From: Halicephalobus mephisto
Taxonomy: Eukaryota > Nematoda > Chromadorea > Rhabditida > Panagrolaimidae
Reading direction: 5' to 3'
Assembly: GCA_009193035.1 (NCBI GenBank)
Contig: SWDT01000044.1
Location: forward strand, 161,805-225,804
Length of the DNA stretch: 64,000 bases
Part shown: piece by piece, positions 21,719-32,034 of the stretch
Layout: each line of letters opens with the position of its first letter
Numbering within the stretch: the stretch's first letter is position 1
Notes under the pieces: model-generated
Database searches by the model: none
What the model was told of the DNA's origin: nothing
The model's input: only the letters and a program-made list of their open reading frames with translations
Program-made: the position numbers and the translations under genes

Positions 21719-24700
21719 ATGCACATAAGATCCTCATTCCTCGAGGTGTTGGTTGACGATCAATGGCACACATTTGATGCTTCCCTCGACGAAACCGCCC
21801 TAACTCTGACCCCTTGCAACGAGCAATTCATCGACGAAACTTTCGGAGCTCAGAAAAGAAATGTCAGGATCGTCAAGGAAGACGGCGGAGGTCTCGGGAT
21901 CTCCATTTTGGGCGGAACAGAAAACGGCATGCCCATCATGATCAGGTTTGTTTTTTTAATTTTTTCGAAAAAAAATTAATTCTATATTTATTTTTAATTT
22001 TTTCAAAAAATATTCTATATTTATTTTTTTAAAATTTTCTCGAAAAATATTAATTCTATATTTATTTCGAAATTTACTATGAAACTTGGATAATTAGAAT
22101 TATAATAAAAATAATATAAAATACAAAACGAAACACGATAGTTCTGCAAAACTGCTAGAAGTTTCTTTGGATCGATAGTGTTATCGCCGTTTCGGTCATT
22201 TTCAAATTAATTATAAAAATTTTTTGGAATCGAATAGGATATTCTTGAATTTTTGGAAATATTACAGAAGCTTCTGGAGCTTTTTAGAATCCAGTAGAAG
22301 ATTTAAAATTTTCTAAATTAAATAAAAATAGAAATTTTTGAAAATTTAGAATTCTATCAGTTTTTTGAAGATTTTAGAAACATTTTAGAATTCTGTAGGA
22401 ACTTTTAAAATCCATTGAAAAATTTTTAAGCTTTATAAAATTTACTAGAAGCTTCTGGAGCTTTTTAGAATCCGTTGGAAAATCCTCAAGTTATAAAATT
22501 TCCTAAAAACTTTCTAAAATTCATTAGAAAATCCTAAAACTTTATTTTTTTGTTTTTATAATCTAATTTCGGAACAAATTCCTAAAATTTTAAATATTTC
22601 TAAAAATCCAAAAATAAATTTATAAAAATTCGCTGATTTTTTAATTTTTTAATGTTATTTTTTAGTAAAATTTTTCCCGGAATGGCAGCGGATCGAACAA
22701 GGCAGTTGTTTGTTGGAGACGCTATTCTGGCAGTCAACGGAGAAAGTTTGGTAAATGCAAGACACGACGACGCTGTGAGAGCTCTGAAGAGAGCAGGAAA
22801 AGTAGTTAACTTACAAGGTTTGTGTTGTGACTTGAGATGCGACGAATAGGGAGATATGTACTTGGGTTTTTATAAAACAACAATTCACAGTCTTCCGTAG
22901 AATAATAATAATAATAATAATAACAACATTAACACTCGGAGGCCCGATTGTAATTCGGGTTGCTTTTGGTAGATTTTGATATCCTGAGTTTAACCATATG
23001 TAACTTTCCAGAAAATTTTTTGGCTGGACACATGAAAAATAAGGTTGAAAATTTGTCTGTCAGGAGACCCGAAAAATGTTAATAATTTCATGAATATGTA
23101 ATTTTAAAAAACACTGATATATACGTTAGGAGAGATGATTACCTATCGAACGATATATGAACCATTCATATCCGTTCATTTAGAGCCGAGATACAACCAT
23201 TTTCCCTAAAACCCCAAACATCATTTCTATTAGACTTTTTTTTCTCACCTTGGGAGATAAGGAACGTGCTCTCGTGTGTACTTAGACCACAATAGTTCTG
23301 ATGTTTCCACGATGAGAATGAGAAACTGAGCTCTTTACATTTGTATTCTGAAGAAAACTCTTCTTCAGAGGTACCAACAACAACAACATGGGCTCTTTTA
23401 CCCATAGATCTTTGTTTTTGTGAAATTTCTATGATAATCTCTTTAGAAAAATATCATTATTTTTTTAATTTCCAATAAAAGTAACATATCGTTTATTGAA
23501 ATTTAGCGATAACGTCTTCCGGCATTGGAACACTCTTTGCAAAAAACACGATCAAAACTTTTTTTAAAAATATGGGTCTTACAAAGAAAGTTCTTACATA
23601 TAACGCATCTAATACGAACAGTTTTTGCATATCGAGAGCCGCAATCATAACACTTCCCCGCTGTATTTGAACGAAATTGAATTGGATTTCTTTTTCTAAG
23701 TGTTTTTTTATTAGTAGGTGAAGGCGTTTGCAGCTCTTTAGTGCAAGTGTTGCAACTATATTGAGCATTCAGATGGCTATTACAAACTGTTCTCTTACAG
23801 TTTGTACATTTTTTCATATGAATACTGCGCATAGATCGTCGACAGATTTGGCAATGATGAACTGTCGAAGGATGACTTCCTCGAAATTTTGTGTTAATCT
23901 CATTTTGAAGTTCATTAATCTTACGAAAAGTATTCACTATATAATTATCTGATAGTTCGCGTGTTGCTTTTTGGTCATTTATAAGCTGCATAGAAAGACC
24001 ATACAAAAATGATCGGCGGTAAATATGAATGTCGTCAATTTGTGGGTTTACTATCATTTTATAACGAACAAAGGCATTAATAGCTGCAGCATTGATAAGC
24101 CAACTAAACACAACTACCGGCCATCTACGAGAAATTATTTTATATGCTGAATTATCTATTAATTCATCAAAAATGTCAACGCCAAATTTGTTTTCATTAT
24201 AAAATCTTATTGCACCGGGAAATTGTTCAGGTCTCCCAGTAATGCAAGGCTTTGTATAATATACATAAACGGACTTTGTTCGCTTTGCTTGATATTTTAC
24301 AATGGTTTCATATTGCCGAAAAAAGTACTGTGTTCGATTAAGCTCGACATCGAATGCTGCCAGCCCAAGTGGCAATCCGACCCTATTTGGCCGGGTAGTA
24401 CCAAGCAAGTGAGTATTTTTTTCGAAAAGTTTTTGGCCAAGTTCTGGTGAAGTAAAAAAATTGTCGGTTATTATAGTCCGACCATGATTTAGCATATTTT
24501 CAGTTAAGTCAAGTACTACCTAAAGACCGTTTTGAACAGGCATATAAAAAATTATAACATACTCGTTGTCCAAGATTTGTTTCTGGATGATCTCCTTTTC
24601 CCAAATACATCTGAGCATTGCACAAATACATCGTAGACGGGTCGACAGCACACCATACTTTCATTCCGTATTTGTGAGGTTTCCTAGGCATGAAGACTCG

Positions 24701-27700
24701 AAATGATACCTTGCCTTCAAAAGGAATGATGGACTCATCGATCGTAACAGTACCACCTGGTTGGTAAGAATCTCTGAAGTTTCTGATAACACTGTCGAAG
24801 ACATCTCGAATGTGAGCTAATTTATCTGTTGGATCACGTTCTCGCTTATCATCAAATCGAAGAGAGGACAGAATCGCGAGATACCGATGTTTAGAAAAGC
24901 ACAAATGGCCTTCTGAAAGATGACAGCAAAAAGTAGGAATTAAAGGTGAATGAACTTACCAACTGAATTCACCGATGGGTCAAGAGAGAAGAGACTTTTT
25001 CGAGGCAGTTTATGTTTTCCCGTCGATCCCCATAAGAGCCAAAGTCCGATCAGAGCTTTGAGTTCTGCCATGGTTACTTGATGAAATGATGATTTTGCCA
25101 AGCCATGGTACTTTTTTCTTCTTAAAAGACGGGCCATTTTTATATTCGTCATATCTAAGATTCTAAATAGAATGCTTAAGTTTTTTATTATTAATTATTG
25201 TAAAAATTACTTATTCAAAATCTCTTCAGTGAAGAATTTCATAAAATGATCAACTTCTTGTCTTTCGTCAATTAGATTCCTGACTTCATTGGGAGGTGGA
25301 TCCAGAAGAGGTTCATTGAAATTTGACCTTTTGTTAGTCCAAGGACGGCCTGCTGAAGCGGGATAAACTCTTCTTCTTGATGACTGCAAAGTAGTAACTT
25401 CAAATTCATTGTTTCGAAGTAGATCATCATAGTCTCCATCTTCGGAAAGATCAGAAAGCTCGAATCCTTGATAATTATACTCAGAATCAGAAGAATAAGA
25501 TATTACGGAGTCATCAGAATCAGAAGAATAATTTTCATCTTCAAAGTAGTTCATTGTAGAAGTATAGAACAAAAACAAACAAAATTGATGATTAAATAAT
25601 GTTGTGTTGGAATCCTTATGGTAGTAATATCGGCAGCCAAAAACCGTGCTTGCAATCAAATTATTCTTAGAGGGAAAATTAAGAATCAAAAATCATCTTA
25701 TATCAAAAAAAGAGACATGGTTTCTTTTATAAACTAACCTATGTTGTTGTTGTTGGTACCTCTGAAGAAGAGTTTTCTTCAGAATACAAATGTAAAGAGC
25801 TCAGTTTCTCTCGGTGAACATCAGAACTATTGTTGGTCTAAGTACACACGAGAGCACGTTCCTTATCTCCCAAGGTGAGAAAAAAAAGTCTAATAGAAAT
25901 GATGTTGGGGTTTTAGGGAAAATGGTTGTATCTCGGCTCTAAATGAACGGATATGAATGGTTCATATATCGTTCGATAAGGTAAATTCATTCTCTCCGAT
26001 TCTAACGGTTCTCTCGATTCTAACGTATATATCAGTGTTTTTTAAAATTACATATTCATGAAATTATTAACATTTTTCGGGTCTTCTGACAGACAAATTT
26101 TCAACCTTATTTTTCATGTGTCCAGCCAAAAAATTTTCTGGAAACTTACATATGGTTAAACTCAGGATATCAAAATCTACTAAAAGCAACCCGAATTACA
26201 ATCGGGCCTCCGAGTGTTAAACCACCACACAATAACATAAACCCCGTAAGGTTACGGTAGTCGTGCTAAGACCGCCCAATCAGGGAGCGCCACCTGCATG
26301 GCGTCTCCTCAAGTCCCAAGTTTTTTTCAAAGTTAATTTTTCAATTTTTTCAGTTCGTTATATGAAAGATCAACATTTTCGGAAAGAAGATGTTTTGCAA
26401 CGACTGATGTGGGATGAAGATGAATGGACTCAGCCGGATTCTGTGGTCGAAGGAGCTAGAAGCTTTGGATTGAAACTTTCTTTCGTGACGAGATCGAGTT
26501 TGGAAGTAGAAGACATTGAAAATAGGACATTCGAAATTAGATCCCAATCAGGAAGGTACGTGCTGACCCTGAGATGTCCCTCCTCCATGGAGGCCGACGC
26601 CTGGTTCGAATCCGTCCACTCCTGCGCCGACTCCCTGATGGTCCAAGCCCTGGCTCAAGTCAACCTTGTTCTCGGCCAGAATCCTCAAGTTAGGAAAATG
26701 GGATGGCTCGCGGAACAGGGGGTCCAGGACGGGGTTCTGATCTGGAGACCAGTATTCATAGCTTTGACGACGAACGATATTCTTTTTTATGATTCTGTTC
26801 CTGCAATAAAACAAGAATGGGCCAGTCCGAGGATAACCAGACCGTTGATCGCCACTAGAGTTGTGGACACTACTTCCAGGACGTTTCCTGTGATTCCTGG
26901 ACTTTCGGATTTGATCAGTTTCACCACTAGAACAGGGACTCAACAAGGGATCAGATCTCATCTCTTCAGATCAGAGACTCATCGTGATCTAGCTTCCTGG
27001 GTAAAGTCCATCATTCAATGTACTTACGAAGCCTGCGAAGAACTCGGCCAGATAAGCACACGTAAGTTTATTTTTTGACTTTTTTCAGATTTAAAAATTA
27101 CCAAAATCGAATTAGATTTTCGCGGACTTTAGTTATTCAGCCTGCTGCCATGTTGCGGGCAAACTGCAGATTTTGATTTCGAAATTTTCAAAAATGTAAA
27201 AATAATTTCGATCAATTTCCTGCAATTTCGCAAGTTTAACTTTGATTTCGAAATAGTTACAGATGTAGGTACAAAAACCACCAAAACTGCATGCAAGCTG
27301 CAGATTCTGAAATTTATAGAATCGGTATAGGAATTCTTTAAACCTTGCGAACATGCTGCGGATTTAATTTTGATTTCGAAATCTCCACAAATGTAAAAGT
27401 AGTAATTTTGACAAATTTGCTGGCATGCTGCGAATTTAACTTTGATTTCGAAATAATTAGATTTCGACAGTGTTCTAATTTTAACTATTTTTAGCCTGTA
27501 TCTGGCAAGACAGACCATGCGAACTAGTGATTAACCTGGAAAAAGGAGTTTCGCTGATTTCTCAAGATGGAAGTGAACTCCTCTGGCAACACCCCTTCTC
27601 GTCCATCAGAGCCACAGGGGATGACGGTCAGAAGTATCTTTGGATTGATTTTGGGCCTCCTGGAGGAGAACAAGAAGTCGACCTTATGGGATCTCCCAAA

Positions 27701-27766
27701 CCCGTAGTTTTCATTCTTCATACGTTCCTCGCTACCAAAGTTTTCCAACTCGGACTTTACGCATAA
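21719..27766 (+). CDS. Syntrophin, 452 residues, interrupted in intron 2 by a piggyBac element
   Basis: Exons 21719-21945, 22666-22817, 26354-27061 and 27495-27766 join in phase and total 1359 nt. The start follows TTTTTCAGA. The N-terminal part of PH1 runs from about residue 3 (SSFLEVLVDDQWH). The PDZ domain (about 48-126) has GGLGISILGG and ISKIFPGMAA. PH1 resumes at VRYMKDQ. PH2 covers about 190-330 (GWLAEQG...VFIALTTNDILFYD), and the syntrophin-unique C-terminus ends HTFLATKVFQLGLYA. Syntrophins are cytoplasmic adaptors of the dystrophin complex at muscle and nerve membranes; PDZ binds channels and kinases. The gene looks intact despite the 3.3-kb insertion in intron 2; correct splicing is inferred. 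Intron 3 carries a dispersed repeat. Confidence 0.9.
22933..23390 (+). repeat. Left terminal inverted repeat of the piggyBac element
   Basis: It begins CACTCGGAGG and ends near CAACAACAACAT. It differs from the right copy by a few substitutions and lacks a 17-bp duplication. Its inner part contains the palindrome-like TGAAGAAAACTCTTCTTCAG. Confidence 0.9.
23503..25554 (-). CDS. piggyBac transposase, 637 residues, four exons
   Basis: Exons 25554-25211, 25162-24960, 24912-24563 and 24519-23503 give an uninterrupted frame of 1914 nt. An acidic, Ser-rich N-terminus (YSSDSDDSVISYSSDSE) precedes the DDE_Tnp_1_7 fold. The catalytic aspartates are seen in TIDESIIPFEGK, ITDNFFTSPEL and GVDIFDELIDN. 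The C-terminus carries two successive cysteine modules (CQIC...CTNCKRTVCNSH...CNTC and CYDC...CVICKNFLCKTH...CKEC) where one such DNA-binding ring or PHD-like module is usual. It would excise and insert the element at TTAA. All introns are short (about 45-50 nt), with host-like splice sites. Confidence 0.93.
25741..26216 (-). repeat. Right terminal inverted repeat of the piggyBac element
   Basis: This is the inverted copy of 22933-23390, ending CCTCCGAGTG before TTAA. An extra stretch with two copies of GTTAGAATCG near 26000-26020 accounts for the greater length. Confidence 0.9.
27129..27490. repeat. Dispersed 83-bp-type repeat in syntrophin intron 3
   Basis: Units containing TTTGATTTCGAAAT, a CTGC...GCAAACTGCAG core and TGTAAAAATA repeat three to four times in inverse orientation relative to the 1.42-kb array. 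They belong to the same family as the blocks at 1.4, 39.2 and 42.5 kb. Confidence 0.7.
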
Positions 27767-28241
27767 ATAGTTCCAAATGTAAATGAGCCAGATACTCAAA
27801 TATTTCTTGCTAGAATGAAAGAGGGTAAAGATAAAAATTAATAAAATATTCAACTTAATTCGAAAGAAAAGTGGTGATTTTTGTTAGATTTCTACTTTTT
27901 AGGATTCGATATTGAAATGGAAAATAAAAATTGCAGCTTGCGCGCAACGTGTGGACAAGTCGGAGTTGATCGAAGTTGTTTTTTAAAAATAATAATTTTC
28001 TTTTAAAAATCATTATTTTTCGTATTTTTTAGTTTTTTTAAATTGTAAATTGTAGATAACCGTGTAATTTAGTTATTGAATAATGTTAATTTCGTAATTT
28101 TTGAATTTATGCAGCAGAAGATTGACTCACAAATGTTAGACAAGTTCGAAGGTTTGTTTCATATATCAATTTTGATTTAGATTAAACTGGTGATGTTATT
28201 TTAGGTGTTGAAAGACTTGAATTGTCTTGGATATGTATTTT
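27767..28241. other. Syntrophin 3' UTR and intergenic spacer
   Basis: AATAAAATATTC at about 27840 can serve as polyadenylation signal for syntrophin. A lone dispersed-repeat half unit (GCAGCTTGCGCGCAAC) lies near 27930. No gene is supported. Confidence 0.5.
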
Positions 28242-28560
28242 CTAAAGAAAGTGGATTGTATGGAATTTAGGTAAGACGACAGGAACTGGACCAGAAGTAC
28301 CCGTCTGGAAGGCTACAATTTCGGTTTTGACTTTGATGTCTGGCTCCATTGACGTCGGCACTGGATCTAAGTGACGCATCAGAGGACACGAGAGGATGGC
28401 CGGCTGATCTTCGAAGTCGAACTTGCGCGAATTGGGTAAACAAAGCTTTCGAATCGATTTAGGACTCGTGTTGGGCAGTTCCGCTTTGAGATGCTGGTCA
28501 AGTCGTTTGTTATTCTTTTGCCGTTGGTCGGAATCTACTTCTTCTTGTTTCACTGTAGAA
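28242..28560 (-). other. Possible minus-strand terminal exon overlapping the epoxide-hydrolase start
   Basis: Between 28255 and 28490 the sequence is GC-rich like exons elsewhere in the window, but the plus-strand gene does not start until 28491. The minus strand is open from an acceptor-like TTCTACAG near 28556 to a TAG at 28242, encoding a Pro/Lys/Ser-rich tail (PNTSPKSIRKLCLPNS, EPDIKVKTEIV). I recognise no family and found no upstream exon. It could be the end of a minus-strand gene or regulatory sequence. Confidence 0.25.
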
Positions 28561-30941
28561 TCGATCGACTGGCTCCAGAAGTCGAAAAAGACGACTACTT
28601 TGGCTCCGGAAGTCCCCATGCCGACAATCTGGAAATTCTCGATTTCGAAATCAACGTGGAAGAATCCAAAGTAAAGTCCTTCAAAAACGGATGGAAAAAC
28701 GTCGAAATTACTTCCGGAATCGAAGGAATCAAATTCGAACTCGGGATGAATCCTGATTATTTGAAATTTTTGAATTCTTCCGTTCAAAAATTCAACTGGA
28801 ATCAACACCAGCATTTTTTAAACACTTTCAAACAATACAAGTAAGGATTTTCTAAATTTGCTTTTATTTAAACGACCAATCCGGATTCCGTTGGGTGTTT
28901 TGGGTATTTATTAATACTTTCATATATAATCCTCAATCCTGGAAAGTGGACAGAAGTTTTTACATTGTATATCTCGACCAGAGTTGTCGATTTCGAACAA
29001 ATTTCGAATCGAACTAATTCGGTTCGAAAATCGGAAAGTTCTAATTTGGACCGAATTTTTTGAATTCGAAAACTGAAGATTTCAAAAAATCGACATTTCT
29101 GATTTTGATCCGAAAAATTTTAGATTTATTTAGGAAGAATAGTTTTAAAAAATTAATTACGAAATAACTCAAAAACTGAAATTTTAGAATATTTTAATTT
29201 TTAAAAAATGACAGAAATTTGTTCTGTGACAATTTTGTAAAAAAGTTTAATTTTAAAAATATTACAGTTTATTTAAATTTGCAGAACCGAAATTGAAGGG
29301 ATCAATGTCCATTTCTTCAGACACGACTTTCCGGAGAAAAAAGGACAACAGAAAATTCCTCTTTTGTTGATCCATGGATTTGGAGGTTCATCTTGGGATT
29401 TTTACAAAATTCTCCCGATTTTGGCTAATCCCAGCAGATTTGGATTTGACTTTGGTCCTGATGGGAAACAGATAGTTTTTGACGTTATTGTGCCTTCGGT
29501 CCCCGGATTCGGACTGTCTCAGAATCCGTCGAAATCAGGTCTCGGAGCGATCGAGACTTCGAGGATCTTCGGGAAGCTCATGAGGAGGATCAGTCACTTG
29601 AAGTACTTCGTCCACGGATCTGGAGAACTCGGAAGCAGAATAGCCGGGGTTCTAGGGCTCTTGGACGAAAATGTAAAAGGAATTCATCTGGGGAATCCGT
29701 TTCTGAATCTCGAAGAAGACTGGATTCTGAAGGCGAAATGGAATTTGGCGAAAATTTGGCCTTCTGGATTCGAGGAAATCAAAAACAAAAATATTCCGAA
29801 AAGTTTGGACAAAATTGAAGATCCTGATTCCATCGGTGGGTTTTTGGTTGATTAAATTTTTAATTTTTTCGTGTTGTGAAATTTGTGTCCCAAACATTTA
29901 ATTCCAATTCTGCAGTTAAAACTGAGCAAAAAGTACTTACAATAGGGTAATCAGATCCGTAAATTCTGAATCTAAAGTGAGAAATTGACCTTTAGCATTT
30001 TTGATTCTAAAGAGCAACTCTCAATTCTAACAGAATTAGAACATAAATATCTGGGACACAAATGATTAGGACAAGTATTTAGAATACGAATACTTGGGAC
30101 ACAAAACTTGGGATAAAAATATCTAGGATACAAATACCTGGAACATAAATACCTGGTACACAAATACCTGGTACACTAGTATCTGGTACACTAGTATCTG
30201 GTACACAAATACCTGGGAATTAAGTATTCGAAACATAAACACCTGGTACTTAAGTATTTGGTACACAAATCCTAGAACACAAATATGTGGTACACAAATA
30301 CCTGGTACACTAGTATCTTGCGCGCAAATACCTGGTACATAAGCACCTAGGACACGAATATCTGGGACACGAGTATCTGGTACACAAATATTTAGGGTAC
30401 AAATACCTAGTATTTAAATATCTGGTACACAAATACCTGGTACACAAATGCTTAGGATCGATACCTGGTGCACAAATGCCATGATATGTTTTAAATTTAT
30501 TTTTTAGGAATCGGGTTGGGGGTTTCTCCAGTGGCCCTGACTTCGTTCCTTCTTAGCAGATGGGCGAAAGGGATTAATCATCCTGAATGGAGATCTCACC
30601 ATCAAGGAGGTCTTCAATCTCACAATACTGTAGACGAAATTTTAACAGAATCTCATATTTACTGGATTTTCGGGAATGCTCCACATTGCCTCAGATTCCT
30701 GTATTTTACTGAATCTAATCCGTCGACAAATCTCTTCGATAGAACTACACTCAGAATCCCCGTGGGCATCTTGACGACTCCTCGAACCCCTTACGTTCTT
30801 CCGAGATTCTTCTATGAACAGAAATTCAGAAACATCATCCACTTCGTTGAGGCAGAATCTGGAGGGGAATTTGTCGCCATCGAAAATCCGAATCTTTTGG
30901 CGAAAGAAATTTTCTCTTTTGTTGAATTAGTCCTCAATTAA
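28491..30941 (+). CDS. Microsomal epoxide-hydrolase-like protein with substituted catalytic residues, 444 residues
   Basis: Exons 28491-28840, 29285-29835 and 30508-30941 are in phase. An N-terminal membrane anchor (FVILLPLVGIYFFLF) precedes the EHN domain (about 50-110) and an alpha/beta-hydrolase fold. The HGxPG-like oxyanion motif is HGFGGS (147-152). At the nucleophile elbow, where the EPHX1 family has GGDWGS, this protein reads GSGELGS, with Glu231 in the Asp position. Near the C-terminus the usual GGHF reads GGEF (Glu421), so the general-base His is lost. True family members hydrolyse epoxides at the ER membrane. This one is predicted to lack that chemistry while keeping the fold, and might bind lipids or juvenile-hormone-like ligands (inference). 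Intron 2 holds a minisatellite. Confidence 0.85.
30030..30490. repeat. Imperfect 15-bp minisatellite (TGGTACACAAATACC)
   Basis: About 30 copies, many diverged, of the TGGTACACAAATACC type fill intron 2 of the epoxide-hydrolase-like gene. Confidence 0.85.
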
Positions 30942-31084
30942 TTTTCTCGGGTTATTGTAAAAATTAAAGTTTAAAATTTTTCAAAATTGTTTCAATATGA
31001 ATTTTTAGAAACCAGTGTTTTCAGTTTTGAGGATTTTTATAGGTTTCTGGAACTTTTTGTAGAATTATAAAAAGTTTCAAAAAT

Positions 31085-31400
31085 TTCCACTTGGATTCTG
31101 GGGGATTTTAGAAGCTTATACAAAATTCCAGAAGACTTCAGAAGTCTCTACTTGGATTCTGGGGGATTTTAGAAGCTTCTACGAAATTCCAGAAGACTTC
31201 AAAAGTTCCCACTTGGATTCTGGGGGATTTTAGAAGCTTCTACGAAATTCCAAAAGACTTCAGAAGTCTCTACTTGGATTCCAGAATATTTTAGAAGCTT
31301 ATACAAAATTCCAGAAAGTTTCAGAAGTTTACATAGAATTCTTCAAAGTCCCAGAAGTTCCCATTTGGATTCTGGATGATTTTCAAAATTATCATCAGAT
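31085..31400. repeat. 61-bp tandem repeat, four to five copies
   Basis: CTTGGATTCTGGGGGATTTT recurs near 31090, 31151 and 31212, with a diverged copy at 31273, exactly 61 bp apart, just 3' of the epoxide-hydrolase-like gene. Confidence 0.85.
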
Positions 31401-31729
31401 TTTTGAAGATTTCAGAATCTCTCACCAAATTCTAAAATTCCTGAACTTAGTTCTCCATAAATGAAAAAATTTATTTTACTTAACAATGATACTGTAACTA
31501 GTAACAAAAGAGACCGAGGATAGGGAACCGGCAGGAGTGGAGATTTGATAAAAGGCAAAATTCGGCTAATATCTGAGTAGGGATTACTGTAAATGTCATA
31601 GTGGGATAAATGATATCAGTCGTTCCCGGAGGGGTTCTGTTACTGAGAGATCGTAGTCGTTTTCAATGCGGTGTAAAAATTGCAAAAACGGAAAGTACTG
31701 GTCACCAGACTGGTTGCAGAGATTCATCA

Positions 31730-31985
31730 AAGGATACTGTAGAATTCCTGAAGGATACTGCAGAATCCTCCAAGGATACTGTAGCATTCTTGAAGAATAC
31801 TGTAGAATTCCCCGAGAAGTACTGTAGAATCCTCCAAGGATACTGTAGCATTCTTGAAAGGTATTACGAAATCTTCCGAAGGATACTGTAGAATTTTCGA
31901 AGGATATCGTAACATCATTTAAGGGTACTGTAAAAGTCTTTAAGGGTACTGTAAAACCCTTCGAGGATACTGTAGTCCATTTGAA
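31730..31985. repeat. TACTGTAG minisatellite of about 24 bp
   Basis: Units of the form AAGGATACTGTAGAATTC repeat about ten times with variable spacing. Both strands appear open over parts of it, but the encoded repeats (such as DTVEFLK) are by-products. Confidence 0.8.
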
Positions 31986-32034
31986 TCAAAGCAATCAGAA
32001 AAGTTTCCACGGCCTGAATTCGTGGTGAGAGCGA

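Larger units (their letters stand above)
22929..26220. mobile_element. Complete piggyBac-family transposon
   Basis: The element occupies 22933-26216 (3284 bp) and is flanked by TTAA at 22929-22932 and 26217-26220, the canonical piggyBac target duplication. Both ends begin CACTCGGAGGCCCGATTG. The inverted repeats are very long (about 458 and 476 bp) and almost identical, and the transposase gene is intact, so the insertion is recent or still active. It sits in syntrophin intron 2 in the opposite transcriptional orientation, next to an ATA microsatellite (22903-22925). Confidence 0.95.

Noticed and set aside
26548..26961. 137-codon minus-strand ORF
   Set aside because: It lies opposite the large syntrophin exon and has no recognisable features.
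30030..30490. Cysteine/Tyr/Arg-rich minus-strand ORF (29972-30163) as a secreted peptide
   Set aside because: It translates the 15-bp minisatellite in an intron of the epoxide-hydrolase-like gene.
31610..31918. ORFs on both strands with DTVEFLK-like or ILQYPS-like repeats
   Set aside because: They come from the TACTGTAG minisatellite; no start context, splice sites or family.
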